Source of the DNA: Pyrenopolyporus hunteri
Lineage: Eukaryota; Ascomycota; Sordariomycetes; Xylariales; Hypoxylaceae
DNA length: 64,000 nt
NCBI GenBank assembly: GCA_902806595.1
Contig: CADCXC010000004.1
Coordinates: 1,860,001 to 1,924,000 of the forward strand
Direction: 5' to 3'
Of this stretch, positions 10,462 through 23,320 are shown in pieces (position 1 is the stretch's first letter; each line of letters starts with the position of its first letter). The position numbers were made by a program, and so were the translations under genes. The notes beneath the pieces were generated by a model. That model worked only from the letters and a program-made list of their open reading frames with translations. It did not search any database and was not told the origin of the DNA.

Positions 10462-13100
10462 TTATGCGCTTAATGCAAGGCAAGCGTCTACCGCAAGACC
10501 AACTCTATGGGTTAAAAACATTAGTAAGTTGAAGTTAGGGGTGGTGTAACGAAGAAACTAACCTTCCTTCCTTTTGATAAACAACATCACTAATGACATC
10601 TCGATCTAGATCCGGAAACATTCCAGCTAGAGTTTCCACAATAGTGTTGTGCTCTGCACGATGTATTCTCTGTGCTTCGGCAGCTTCGGCACTCGCTTGT
10701 CTTGCTGCGGCTTCTTCGGCTGATAATCGCTGGCGCATATCCATTGAAGGGCGCCCGTCAATACTAGGGCGCGGGCTGGGTAGTGGACTGAGCCGCGATG
10801 TAGGGCCTGGCTGAGGCATGCGACTGGGGGCACTGGGACCGGCACCACTCGGATCCTCCGAGAATATACGACCGATGGATGACAAGGGCCTTTGAATCGA
10901 ACGGAGCAAGCCGGAGATGGCGGGTCCCTCTTCGCTGGAATCATTATCATCGTTAGATAACGAACGACGTGGAGTGCTTGACCCATCCAGGTCTAGGGAC
11001 GGGCGTGTCGAAGATGCCCGCGGCGGATAGAGCCCGGACTTTTCAGATTGTTGTGGTTGTGCCGAGGCAGGTGGCTCCTCCGCCCGGTGCTTCTCTGCAA
11101 TGGCCGACACGGCCGCTTCTACGTTCTTGTCGAATTCCTCGTCGGAGATTGTTAAAGTCGTACGGTCCATGCTCTCGATGAACTGTATTGCACCCATCTA
11201 GTATACCGGATTAGCAGGCGGACGTATTATAGCAAGAATGGCTCCGGGCTTACCAATGATGAAAGGTAGTACCCAGCTTCTCCTCCGAGTTTTTCTTGGT
11301 TCCGAAACCGCAGGATGTACTGGACGTTAGAGACTAGGTGATCGGGATTAGACCGCAACACGACGTATATCAAGAGCGGCATGAAGGAGTCAGCTGAGGA
11401 ATCAGATTTATTATGCTTGAGGAGCCCTGGCACATTGGTTAGTATTGTGGTGAGTTCGACATGCCGGTGTCCATACCAAATATGACTTTACAGCAGTTGA
11501 GAACGCAAATGATTTTATCTCTTGGGGCCCTATAGGACTTGATTTTTAAGAGTTCTGGAATCGTCAGTTGTTGAATTGCTCATTCGATATACGAAGAAAA
11601 CGTACCCTGTTGAGCTAAAGCGAGAAATCTCTTGCCGCTGTCATTGATAGGTGGGATATCCAAGTGCTCTTCTCGAACCCAGCTATAGATATTGATCTTC
11701 TGTGCCAAGATTTCGTCTCTCTCGACGTCCTCTTGGTGTTGTCCACGCCGTCCCGGCCCCATCGGTAGATCACCTCCTCGACGCTTCGGTTTCGCGCCTG
11801 GAATGGGTTGAGGCGGAGGTATTGCGGGCGAGAAAGTTTGCGTGTAGAGCCTGTTCATGACAAGCTTCTCCATTCCTTCTCGGGCGTTGTCAAACTCTGC
11901 ATCCGAGACCTCGCTCCATACTTCGCACTGAGCCATTTTATTGGCTATGAAGGTAAGGAAATCGCTGATGATCTTGACTTGCTCATGCACCATCCACTGG
12001 CGTTTTGCGAACTCCGACAAGAAGGACTTCAGATACCTTGCCACGGGATCGGCCTTCTTATGCTTCAACTGTTCTAGGAATCGGTGGAAGTCAAATGGAA
12101 GGGCTGGTTCGGGTTCGGGTTCCGGGGGAGGTGGTCTGTGAAGCTGAGTGGATGATGACTGGGACTCGGCGTGAGATCTCTCGTCTGACGGGCCGTCTTT
12201 CGGAGGCACCGGCGGACCTTGATCCTCAGGCTCCTTCATCTTATCCCTCGATCGTGTGCTTGTCGGCGATGTGCTAGACAGCCTCAAGCCCTGAACGTCC
12301 TGTAGCTGCTGAGCAATACTCGGAGCAAGGGGCTCAAGGCTGGATTTCCTCGGCGGGTGTTGTATCGGGGGGCTACCTAAGAGTGGCGAGGCGATCTCGA
12401 GTCGTGGACTCATCACTTCGTCCTCCCCTGGGCCACCGCCATCTTCGGGGAACTGCTCCATGATGCTCTGGATTTCTGAGCGAGAGGTACCCTCTTGCTC
12501 GTCCTCACTTGGATAACGTCTCTCGTCATAACCAGCATCGGATCGAGTTGGTGACGGCTCTAGACCATGCCCCCTAGGTCGGTGGGAGGAGTTGGTTCTC
12601 GATGGCGGCAGAGACCCTTCTGGAGTCGGAGGTGTTGGGTCGATGTATGGAGAAGTTGTGATGGTTAAGAATTGCGGTTTCTTGGGTTTGAGAGTCGCGA
12701 CGGAGGACTCCATAGGGTCTGGCTGAGGGTCGGACCCAGTCTCTTGACTAGCCTTACCCGCTGATCCATCTTCGCCTTCGTCTTCGGTCTTGGTATTATC
12801 TCCGTTGTTGGGGGTGTGGTCTTTTGAAGGCTTATCCTCTTGGGTGAAATCTATTAACGTAGCCTGTGCGTTCGGGACGTCGGGCCCTGACATGTCGTCC
12901 TTTGTCTGGCCATCCTTATTCTTGTCTCGAGCCTCGACCCGTTCCGACTCTAGCGGGATCGCTACGACGGTCGGTGAAGTGTCTAGCGGATCCGCGGGCT
13001 TTTGATCACTCATGGCGGGGTCATGGTCGGACGGGATAGCAACCTCTGGTCTGACAAGAGGGCTTGCAGACTCTGGTAGGAGCTGTTCAGGAGGAGGCAT
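10462..13100 (-). CDS. vps9: Vps9-type guanine nucleotide exchange factor for Rab5 GTPases
   Basis: Five exons (13100-11606, 11554-11477, 11426-11254, 11197-10563, 10504-10462) join to 807 aa. The first 330 residues are disordered and rich in Ser, Pro and acidic residues. The helical Vps9 core and VPS9 domain span about 335-615, with the typical DPPINDSGKRF-type block, an APRDKIICVLNCCK helix and the GGEAGYYLSSL end; here the first reads IPPINDSGKRF. After a Ser/Pro-rich linker the last 40 residues (about 767-807) form a CUE domain with its MFPDLDRDVI motif, which binds ubiquitin. The family activates Vps21/Rab5 at endosomes and drives endosome and vacuole traffic. The last intron splits the CUE domain, and its 43-nt final exon supplies the conserved VGLAVDACLALS end. 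Confidence 0.93.
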
Positions 13101-14244
13101 GCATGAAAGCTCGAGTTGCCCGAGAAGTAGCTCAGAGGTAAGTCGGTGTTTCGGCGGTGGCGCTTTGATTGAGAGGTGGAGATAAGGGCAGAGCAGAGAA
13201 GGCCGTAACAGGTTAAGGTCGGTATTTGAGTACCCAAGGCTGCAGGTGGGAAGCCGCAGCAGGTGTATGCTAAGGTGGTTACCTAGAGAGTAGAGTTTAT
13301 CGTTATCGCTTTCCTCGAAACGCGTGAAACTCGAGGCACAACTTTAAGTACCAGGTAGGTATGCACATGCATTACGCCGTCCTAATTAAGGCCGATGCCG
13401 ACACTACATATTAAGTACCTGCGATTACCTAACTCGATTGAACTAGGCAAACTTAGGTCTAGTACTTTAGGATGACGCGGTATTTCATACTGTCACAAAT
13501 CATCCGCATGGCGTAAGCCACTGCTTGGTACTAATCATCTTAGCAGGTACTTAGTTTTGACATTGAAGTCTTTGTCACGACTACTTCTCACATGTATTAT
13601 AGGCCTTAGATGTATCCAGTATCTGTCCATTAACGTTATATATATCTGCCATATATGCGTAGATAAGGTAGCTGTTCAGCTCTTTTTTAACCAATGCACA
13701 AGTACCTATTCAGCAATAGAATCGGAGATATCGGCAGGCCATAAACACTTGGCATACGTATTACTACTATATGATCCAGACGCCTGACCGACGTCTTTTC
13801 TGTATATGTACCTATCTACGTAGGTACCTATATAGTGCAGACAGACTCAAGCATGCTTCCGCGTTTGATCTTACCTACCTGGGTATAGCAAGATAAGTAC
13901 CTGCCTAGGAAACTTCACATATGGGACAAGGTATGTTGATGTCGCTCTCCATTGATAATAAATATACCAAGCCATTGTTCATTTGCGAGTATCAATGCGG
14001 ATACTCGCATAGGTACTTTGACGTTGGATATTAAAAATATCAGATACAATAGGTATGGTACATGAAGGAAGAGAGGCTGGGTTCGGGTTAAAATCACCAG
14101 GTCAAAGCAAGTTCCATACCTGCATTAGCGCGATGGCACCCCATTGATTAGCGTATGCGGGCATTCTTGTCATGCTCAACTTCGAGTTGTATTTTCTTTA
14201 GCTCTGGTGGGATTGGCCCAACGTCATCCTGCTACATGTATGTA
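13101..14244. other. Intergenic, upstream of vps9
   Basis: About 1.1 kb with several TACCTAGGTA-type motifs, for example around 13800-13835. It becomes steadily more AT-rich toward the inverted-repeat element. There is no supported gene. Confidence 0.5.
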
Positions 14245-15135
14245 TGTACAAATCGTGTCCAGGAAGTCTTCGTACACTTTAATATTATACACTTTACATT
14301 TAAACATTTATAACTCAACCATTTCTGAATTAGATCGAATGAAAATTTATATATAATTAATTCTACGTGTTTTAAATATAGATTTAATTTTTTCGAATTT
14401 TCAAACCGTATATTTATAATGTTATAAAATGATTAACGTTTTATTTTTAATAATAAAATTTTTAATATTTTATACCGTAAATAATAACCGTAATAAACTA
14501 TTTTTAAAAAATTAAAAATATTTATAATTTAGGTTAATTATCGAATAGTTTAAATAGAAAATTTCGAAGATTTTTATTAACGGTTTATATTTTTAATAAA
14601 ATGTTAAATATATATTATATTTTAATAATATATTTTATTTTTCATTTTTATTTTAACGAAACTTTTACTTTTCGCCGGGAAACTTTTATATTATATTTAA
14701 GACTTTATTCTACGTTTAAAAATAAAATTTTAAAAATAATTAACTTAAATTTATACGATATTATAATATTTATAAAAACTTTTTTAAATTTATTTTTAAA
14801 CATTTATTATTAACTTTCAAATAATAAAAATTATATTAATAAAAACTTTAAATTTTATATAATTTTATAATAATTATAGTTTTATATATAACGTATTAAA
14901 TAAAAAGTTATTTACGATTAAAGTTTTATTAATAAAAATAAAACAACGTATTTTTATTTTTATTTTTTTTTAAAAATATAATTATTTTTATAAAAACCAT
15001 ACCGTTAAAATCAGTTAATTTTACTCTATTTAATAAATTTTATTCCAGATTTATAACGTTTAAAAAGGTGGAGTTATGAATTTTTATATTTAAAAAGGTT
15101 AAGTGTACGAAGACTTCCTGGATACGATTTGTACA
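14245..15135. mobile_element. AT-rich, RIP-like DNA transposon relic with terminal inverted repeats
   Basis: An 891-bp segment begins and ends with 35-bp inverted repeats (14245-14279 and 15101-15135) that differ at one position, a G/A. Weaker inverted similarity continues about 50 bp inward, around an ATAACTC block on both sides. If the outer TA of each repeat is the target duplication, the element starts CAAATCG, which would suit a Tc1/mariner-like insertion. The interior is overwhelmingly A+T. Its remaining cytosines are mostly in CG and hardly ever in CA, as repeat-induced point mutation leaves behind. Open frames inside are compositional artefacts. It is either a non-autonomous element or a deleted one. 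Confidence 0.8.
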
Positions 15136-15639
15136 ATACATAGATTGTGCATGTTATGCATGTTGTGTTATGCATCTCGTGGTTAAATAGGTACCTAAGG
15201 TACTGACATCTTAAGATGATGACAAAACCTTGGTCAACTGTAGTGGAAATCGCGGCCGCTAACACCCACTAACCCGGGTTTCTCCCGGGTTCTTCGCGGC
15301 ATTGTTAACACGGCAAATGTAATAAGCGCCCATCATGGACGAGCCAATAGCTACTATACCTACCTAACTACTACAATTTTGTTCTTGACACGCTTTTGGA
15401 GGAGGAATCTCTGGCTTCGGAAAGGGGCTGAAACCTTGCATTGGTTAGAGAGCCGGTTCCTTTCTGGCCTTACGCTCGTTCTAGCTGTCTTCTACACTCG
15501 TTTTTTCTTGCCTTCCATGAACCCGAATCCTCCGTCCCTCACCCTCACTGTCGCTGACGTAGGCCTTCCGTGAGAAGAGCCTAGTCGATGATCGCGAAAC
15601 GCTTTGCAATGTGGTCACATTCGCTCAACCCTATGCATA
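15136..15639. other. Intergenic, promoter region of the P4-ATPase
   Basis: About 500 bp. A short GC-rich inverted repeat, AACCCGGGTTTCTCCCGGGTT, lies near 15271-15291. An open frame at 15379-15573 begins at a non-ATG codon and is probably leader. Confidence 0.4.
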
Positions 15640-18600
15640 ATGCCTCAAACGAACATCGATGCAGAATTTGACGTTGGCAAAAAGCACGCCGTAAACACAA
15701 TCCCGAACGTTGCGCGGCAGACTCGGATCCGGGTGGGACGACTCGGAGAAGCTGTACAGGAATGCGCCGCGCAATGGTACAAGAAATATATCTTAGAGAT
15801 TATACTGCGACAGAAACCCTTGAAACCTTCCAAGGATGGGCGACACGTCCCGTTGCAGGTTGAGCTCGAACAGGTTTTAATTGACGAGCGGCGCGGCTCT
15901 CCCTACATATCGAATACGATTCGGACGTCGCGATATACTCTGATCGATTTCCTGCCGAAACAATTGATATTCCAGTTTACGCGCCTGGCCAACTTCTATT
16001 TCCTCTGCGTCGGTATCCCCCAAGCGATCCCGGGTTTGAGTACTACTGGAAGTTACACTACCATCCTACCTCTACTTTTCTTCGTTCTCCTTACAATTGT
16101 TAAGGAGGGTTACGATGATTTTAAACGGCATCGGTTGGATAGGCTCGAGAACGCGAACGCCGCTCGGGTTCTAAGACGGAAGCCCCTCGATCCGGGGGCG
16201 GTTTCGCCAACTCGGAAGTGGTTTGCAAGTAGATTTAAGGCTAAAAAGACGGATGATGAATACTGGAGCGACGAAACTGACGAGGAGTATGGGTGGAGGC
16301 AGGTTGAATGGCAGGACGTCAAAGTCGGCGATGTCGTCAGGCTAGTCCGTGATGAAGCCGTGCCCGCCGATTTAGTTCTCTTACATGCCACAGGGGAAAA
16401 TGGACTCGCCTACATTGATACCATGGATTTAGATGGCGAGACGAACCTTAAGAGTAAAGAATCCCTCCCCGAATTCAAGAATTGTCAGACAATTGCTGGG
16501 CTCCGTGGTTGCCGAGCCGAGTTTGTTCTTGAGGACCCGAATCCTGACCTGTACCGCTTCGAAGGGCGCGTCACGGTACACGGTCGAACGCTCCCTCTGA
16601 CCTCTAACGAGGTGATATACCGAGGTAGCACACTCAGGAATACTTCCTGTGCCATTGGTATAGCAATCAACACGGGAGAGGAGTGCAAGATACGCTTGAA
16701 TGCGAACCAGCACCCCCATGCTAAGAAACCAGCATTGGAGGCCATTGCTAACAAAATCGTCATCACTCTCGCATTCTACGTTATCGTTCTAACGGTTGGG
16801 TGTTCTATGGGGTATATCATCTGGCGAAGGTCTACCGAGCGAGCTTCTTGGTATGTCTCTATGGCCACTGTTGAGTTTAAGCAAATCATCATTGGCTATG
16901 CAATCATGTTCAACAACGTCATTCCTCTCGCGCTTTACGTTACCCTCGAAATTACGAGAATTGGACAGATGCTCATGCTAAACAATGACATGGAAATGTA
17001 TGACGAGGCAACCGATACTCCAGCTCGGTGTAATACCAACACTATTTTGGAGAATCTGGGTCAAGTTAGCTACGTATTCTCCGACAAGACCGGCACGCTG
17101 ACGGAAAACGTCATGAAATTCCGCAAGATGAGTATTGCCGGAACCTCCTGGTTACACGAAACAGATATTCAGTCCGGCAACGTTACAGAGCCAACAGCGT
17201 CTAGTCTCAGTGTCAACACCGGGCTTGCAGTACCGCGGAAATCCAAAGAGGTCGCTAGCATTATTCACGAAGATATTGAACTCCATCCTTTATCCCCGTC
17301 AGCTTCGGTTTTCACGCCCGTGTCCGAGAGAAGGTCATCGTCGCAATGGAGGTCCACTGGTCGTCCAGACCATCCGCAACCTGATGTGACAACCTTGGAC
17401 TTGTTGGAGTATATCAAGTTAAGACCGGCGTCAGCTTTCGCTAGACGAGCCAGAGAGTACATATTGTGCATGGCCTTATGCCATACATGCTTACCAGAGG
17501 TAACGGATGGGAAGGTGGACTTCCAAGCTTCGTCGCCGGATGAGTTGGCGCTTGTCCGTGCGGCTCAGGAGCTAGGATTTTTGGTTGCTCACAGGTCCTC
17601 CCAGGCCGTCACTTTACGTGTTGATAACGGGGATGGCAGCCAGAAGACGGAGGTCTACCAGATCCTAGATGTCATCGAGTTTAGCAGTAAGCGGAAGCGT
17701 ATGTCGATCATAGTGCGTTTTCCCGATGGGAGAATATGTCTCATCTGCAAAGGTGCCGATTCGATGATCATGCCTAGACTCAAGTTAGCTCAGCTGGCAC
17801 TACAAAAAGCGACAGAGGTTCGCAAAAGCGCCGATATTGAGCGTGAGCTATTCCGAAAGAGCGAACAGTTAGATGTGAGAAATAGTTTTGGCGGCCGGCC
17901 AAGCCTCACCTTACGACAGAGCATCGCAGGGAATCGGAACAGTGTGGCTATTACCCAACCCAGCACATCTTTAAAAATCCCCGAGATTACGAGGAGTAAA
18001 TCTGTGGACGGGCCAAGAAGGCGACCCTCCGAAGATAAACCTCGTCCGTCGTTAGGTATACGAACCACATCCCTCGACGTGACGAAGACGCTATCTCGAT
18101 TAAGTCCATCCACACCTAAGCCACCACAAGATAATAAATTCGGGTTTCTGGACGACCCTTCTATTTACGATGAATCAGCGATCTTTAGTCGGTGCTTTAA
18201 GCACCTCGATGATTTTGCTACCGAGGGCTTGCGGACTCTCTTGTTTGCGAAGAAGTTCATACCCGAAAATGAGTATGATGCGTGGAAGAAGATATACAAC
18301 GACGCGACGACGAGTTTAGTCAACCGCCAAGAAATGATCGAAGCAGCAGGCGACCTGATTGAACAGTCGCTCGACCTTGTCGGGGCTACAGCGATTGAGG
18401 ATAAACTCCAAATGGGCGTGCCGGAGACCATTGACAAGCTTCGCCGCGCCAACATCAAGATATGGATGTTGACAGGAGACAAGCGCGAAACGGCCATCAA
18501 CATCGCTCATTCGGCACGGATCTGCCGTCCAGGCTCCGATATATTCATTCTCGATTCCTCGAAGGGTTCTTTGGAGACCCAGATCGGGGATATATCCGAA

Positions 18601-19893
18601 GATATTATGACCGATTGTGCTCATAGTGTCGTTGTCATCGATGGCCAAACCCTCGCAATTATCGAGCAATCAGTGCGACTGACAGACCTCTTCTACACTC
18701 TTATTCCTTTGATAGACTCCGTTATATGTTGCCGTGCGTCGCCCGCTCAAAAGTCCTTAATCGTCAAAGCTATCCGGCAGCGAGAGCCGAGGGCTCTAAC
18801 GCTGGCTATTGGAGATGGTGCGAACGACTTGGCGATGATCTCCGCTTCTCATGTCGGGGTTGGAATTTCGGGTAAGGAAGGACTCCAAGCGGCTCGCGTA
18901 GCTGATTACGCCATCGCCCAGTTTCGCTTTTTACAGCGCCTCCTTCTCGTCCACGGGCGTTGGAACTACGTCCGCACGGCGAAGTTCATCCTCACGACTT
19001 TTTGGAAGGAGATGTTCTTCTACTTGCCAACGGCAATGTATCAGCGTTATAACGGATATAGCGGGACTAGTCTTTATGAGAACTGGAGTCTGACTGTATT
19101 CAATACCTTATTTACGAGTCTGTGCGTCTTGTGCTTGGGCATTTGGGAGCAGGATCTGAGCGCGGAGACGCTTCTCGCAGTGCCCGAATTATACGTGCAT
19201 GGACAGAGGAATAAGGAACTAAATATCCCAAGATTCATCTGTTGGATGGCCGCCGCAGCTACGGAAGGTGTCTTAGTGTGGCTTGGAGTATGGGCTGCTT
19301 ATGGTGTGTTCGGGCGGGCTCGCGACGACGGACTTTTTGCTTTAGGTGATTTGGTCTTTACGATTGGTGTGATATGGATCAATTGGAAGATCTTGTAAGT
19401 CCTGTCGGTCTATGTGGTCTGACGTTCTACTTACGAAACTTGCAGTATCATCGAAACACACCATAAGACGGCAGTTGTAATGGGCGCTTTTGGCATCACC
19501 ATAGCCGGATGGTGGGCTTGGAACGCGTTCCTCTCGGGAGTCTATGCGCCACAGCCAAGTCCTTATCCGGCAAGGGACGGATTCACAGACACCTTTGGCC
19601 AGGACCCTCTCTGGTGGCTAACACTTATCATCGTAATCCTCGTACTTATCTCGATAGAGGTTGCTTACAAGGTCGCAAAACGCAACATAATCATTGCAGG
19701 CGCGTGGAAATGGTTACCTTGGAAGCGAAGGGGTGTTGACGACAGCTTAGAGGAATGGGGTTTAGAGATCTGGCAGGAGCTAGAAAAAGATCCAGTCATC
19801 CGTGAACGATTGCATAGAGCATGCATGGAGGGAGAGGGAGAAGACGGGGAACAGGTCAACATCGACCCAGATGACATAGTGAAGGTCATATAA
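15640..19893 (+). CDS. P4-type phospholipid flippase, Dnf3-like
   Basis: Two exons (15640-19394 and 19446-19893) with a 51-bp intron encode 1400 aa. All P4-ATPase landmarks are present: the DGET dephosphorylation motif at about residue 265, the phosphorylated Asp of DKTGT at about 482, TGDKRET, and GDGAND at about 1059. Ten membrane spans are expected, with the last pair contributed by exon 2. The N-terminal SRYTLIDFLPKQLIFQFTR and GIPQAIPGLSTTGSYTTILPL-type sequence resembles the Dnf3 class rather than Drs2, Dnf1/2 or Neo1. The family moves phospholipids to the cytosolic leaflet of Golgi/endosomal or plasma membranes. A Ser/Pro-rich insert (about 750-830) interrupts the nucleotide-binding domain. 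The open frame extends 12 codons upstream but only from a TTG, so I use the ATG at 15640. Confidence 0.93.
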
Positions 19894-20525
19894 AAAGAGC
19901 ATACGCCGGCGTTTTTTCCTTCTTGGAATCTCATACTCATATATACCATATACCCTAGTTGGTTTACGGCTGACAGCGGCTTGGATGGAATTTCTTTTGA
20001 GCATCTCTGGGGCTAGATAAATACCCAACATTGTTATCGCGGTGGATGCGTACATAAGGGCAATATTCATGTATATTATAACCAATTATATTCTCGTGCA
20101 GCCTGTCTATACAAATCACTCCTTGCCACTGATAATTCGTAAGCAGTTAGGTTCCGCCCAACGTTAAGGGATTTGATACTAAACGGGAGGCATAATGCTA
20201 TACCTACTCGTAGTCACCACCAAACATGAAAGTGGCTACCTGATATGAATGAGTGTATATAATCTTAGCCTGGTTCCATAACGAACAGTGCCTTTTGCTT
20301 TTTATTATTTTGATACTCGAACAGCCGTCCGTCTTGGGGAATGCCGGTGAGTGGAATGAGTGAAGTAGGCCGAGTCAATGAATCAAGCCAATCCACCATA
20401 GTATCTTGACGATTCCTCCTATTCCTCATCCCATACTTCTTAACGTCCCGAAATGTCGTCTCAGATGTCCGACATCTCGCTTATCTCCCCCTGGTATAAG
20501 AATTACCTATTATATAACACTATAT
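19894..20525. other. Intergenic between convergent genes
   Basis: About 630 bp of AT-rich DNA with no supported gene. It serves as the 3' flank of the flippase and of the ABM-like gene. Confidence 0.5.
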
Positions 20526-21221
20526 CTAGCTCGCCCGCTCAACCGTCTTATTGCTCACAAAGCACAGCTCCAGCCCCTTCAACCCCTCCAGGTTCTTCAT
20601 CATCGGGATGATCTTCGCGAACTCCTCGTGCTCGCACGCCTTCCTCTGCGCCTCGACGCTCCGCCACCCCAGCGCCACCACCAGCGCGCAGTGCGGCTTC
20701 CCGTCGCGGTCGATGTCGTTCTCCACCGTCCAGCCCGTCGACATCTCGCCCGTCAAGCCCTCCGCGAAGCCCGCGAGCCTCCCGACGAAGTCGTTCGCCG
20801 TGTCCTCGACGCCCTTGCGCGCCGCCGCGTCGCCCGCGAAGTCCGCCGCGAACCACACGTGCAGCAGCTCCGCGACGGGCGACCTGGCGTACGGCCGCGC
20901 GTTGTCCAGCGCCGCGGGGGGGTACGGGGCGAAGGGCACGTGGTACGGCCGCGTGGGCGGGCTGGCCACGATGGCGCCGACGGTCTGCAGGAAGGGCGCG
21001 AACGACGCCGAGGCCGAGAACGCCTCGTGCGAGGACACGGCGTCCCAGTCGACGAAGAGCCGCACCTTGGTCGGGTCCCCGAGCACGGGGGACGAGCGCG
21101 CGAGGAGGCAGCCTGGCTGCGAGAGGAGCGTCGCGGCCATGGAGTCGATGGTGGAGGATAGAGTGTCGGGGGCGAGGTCGGGTTTGATGTTGAGGAGGAT
21201 GAGCTCTGTGACGGGCGCCAT
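20526..21221 (-). CDS. Dimeric alpha/beta-barrel (ABM-like) hypothetical protein
   Basis: An intronless, GC-rich gene of 231 aa. Two similar halves look like ferredoxin-like ABM (antibiotic biosynthesis monooxygenase) repeats: a beta strand with ILLNIKPD, a helix, then VRLFVDWDAVSSHEAFSAS, and later CALVVALGWRSVEAQRKACEHEEF followed by KIIPMMKNLEG. Such domains occur in heme-degrading enzymes, cofactor-free monooxygenases and stress proteins of fungi. No catalytic residue set is evident, so the activity is unknown. The start ATG begins directly with the first beta strand. Confidence 0.7.
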   Translation of the reverse strand: MAPVTELILLNIKPDLAPDTLSSTIDSMAATLLSQPGCLLARSSPVLGDPTKVRLFVDWDAVSSHEAFSASASFAPFLQTVGAIVASPPTRPYHVPFAPYPPAALDNARPYARSPVAELLHVWFAADFAGDAAARKGVEDTANDFVGRLAGFAEGLTGEMSTGWTVENDIDRDGKPHCALVVALGWRSVEAQRKACEHEEFAKIIPMMKNLEGLKGLELCFVSNKTVERAS

Positions 21222-22149
21222 GGTTGCTATTTTTCTTTTTGTTTTTTGTCGGTTGGCTATTTTATTCGGTGCTTATTTGAGTCTTATGTTGAATATAGCG
21301 AAATAATTGTCGTGAGAATGGCTCTGAAGGTTAAGGTCGTGCTGACAAGCCGTCGATAACAGCGATAGGAGCTGGGAGGCTGGTGAGATTATAAGTCGAG
21401 GATCGGACCTCCGGTTTACGGCCAGTTACACGGTTGGGCCGGACCCGAGTGGCTATCTCCGCCCTTTAAGTCCTAAAATGTCACATCATGAGATATCCAT
21501 TCAGGCAAAGGACCGTCGAGGTTGCAACATTGTGACGGGGCGGAGTCGTTGGAATGTATGGTTCCAACAACGAACTGGGGATTCTGGGTACAGGCGGGAG
21601 CATTATTATCCCTAGTTATACGAGACTCACATATTTTAGGTCTTATACTGCAAGATTACTAATAACGAAGCTCTATATGATTATAAATTCCTGCACTTGG
21701 AGCGGCGACAACCGGAGAGGACAGAATTATTTGCATAAAAGCTATTTTACATTAGGTTAGGGCTTATAGATGGATGGAAACTTGATACCTAACTGAGAAC
21801 GCCTTGCTATGAACCACACAACGAATTGACTAATACACTCCCAAACTCAGCCGCTTTCCATACTCCTTCAATCTCAAAGTTCATCCAACCAATCGAGTAA
21901 AGGATTCAGGTAATCAGTACTTAATAGGGGGCCCAATCCAACTCCATTCTCCTTCACTAACGGGTAGAAATCTAGGAAATCCTGCATAAACTCCATACTG
22001 TATGCAACAAGCCAAATTAGCAATTGTTTTCCTTAAGGATTGGTTAAAGGAATCTAGGCCCATGTCGAGAGTTCAAAGCTCAACTAGGAAACCTTCACAT
22101 TCCAGGCGAGCTTAGACCTAGAAGAAAGGGAACTCTGGGACTCTACTTA
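21222..22149. other. Intergenic, nothing recognised
   Basis: About 930 bp, AT-leaning, with no supported ORF or repeat. Confidence 0.5.
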
Positions 22150-23320
22150 CTAGTACATCAGAACGTACTTAAGCCGTGGCAGCACGTTATGTTTCTCGGC
22201 AATGAGAAACCGAACTAGCTGGTAGTCTCGCGGCCTGAGCGTTAACTCAAGGGTATAGCCTGGAGGTGGGTATCCAGGGAACACAATACCGCGCTCATTC
22301 ATGACTCTAATTGAGCGGGGCACGATATTTTCCAAGAGGAGCATCTTGAGGTTCGGCGGGAACTTCGAACGGACGAGCTCCGGCAGCGCCAACTCGTCCA
22401 TATAAGCGCTCCCGAGGAGGTAAATCGGGGGGATCCGGAGAAAATGCAGATTTATGAAGCGGGTCAGGTCCATGCCCTGGTCCTCGAGCGGGATCTTCCA
22501 GCGCCACGTGAGATCCAGGATCCGCAAGCTTTCCTGGGCCGGGACCAAGACGTCGGGATAAAGCCTCTCGGAAAATGGCAGTTGATCGTTGTGGCCGATC
22601 AGGATGTTTTGCAGCTTCGTGGTCGGGGACACGAGCCGGTCCAGCGCGTCGTGGGTGTACCAGCACGACTCGACGAAAAGCCCCTTTAAATCCGCGTGCC
22701 GGAAGTAAGCCGGATCCAGCTGGCCAAATGCGGAGAAGTCGACATAAGAAAGCCGCACACGCCGAAGTTTTCTGTGGCGGAATAAAACGGCATCATCCTC
22801 CTCAAGTTTATAAGATGACCAGTCCTCTTTCTCAATCGAAAATGCCACTATATAATATGTTAGTTGCCGTTTTCTGCTTTACTCTGGTCTGGTACTATGA
22901 GAACCTACGATGCTTCAAGTTGGGCTGTTCCTTGACGAGCTGGTTCAGAGGACGTCTCTTCTCCTCCTCGATGCGCAGAGGCTCCCCGCCATGCTGCACA
23001 GCAATACTCTCGAGGTTCGGGAACTCGATGGCCATGAGCTGTCTGTAGGCAACCGGGTGGAACTCATCGAGAATCAGGAAGTGCACGGCGGCGGCGACGT
23101 GAGGCCGCCGAAGCAAAAAGCTAACCAGGCCGGCAGTGTCATTATATGTACCGGCTTTAGTAAATACCCTGTAGTAGAGTAGCGGTTCTACGATCCCCTG
23201 GGCCCTCCGACAAGTCTGCAAGAACGAGGCCTGGTCACCAATACTAAGATATCGAAGGATCCACCACTGGATTTCCAGGGGTAGAGTGAAGAAATAGGCA
23301 CGGCCATCAGTGGGCGACAT
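22150..23320 (-). CDS. F-box domain protein
   Basis: Two exons (23320-22909 and 22847-22150), with a 61-bp intron between a GTAGGT donor and a TATAG acceptor, join to 369 aa. The F-box occupies residues about 12-50 (LPLEIQWWILRYLSIGDQASFLQTCR), the segment that binds Skp1 in SCF ubiquitin ligases. The remainder has leucine-rich-repeat-like spacing (LRRVRLSYVDF, SLRILDLTW, LHFLRIP, LKMLLLEN), as in fungal F-box proteins that present substrates. The substrate is unknown. Such genes are numerous and fast evolving in these fungi. Confidence 0.83.

Noticed and set aside
14601..14813. 70-codon ORF in the AT-rich element
   Set aside because: It is almost only Phe, Ile, Leu, Tyr, Asn and Lys, the product of AT-rich DNA inside a RIP-eroded transposon relic.
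20406..21306. Two 251-codon plus-strand ORFs opposite the ABM-like gene
   Set aside because: They are shadow frames of a GC-rich gene. Their composition is Arg/Ala/Pro- or Ser-biased and no domain is visible.
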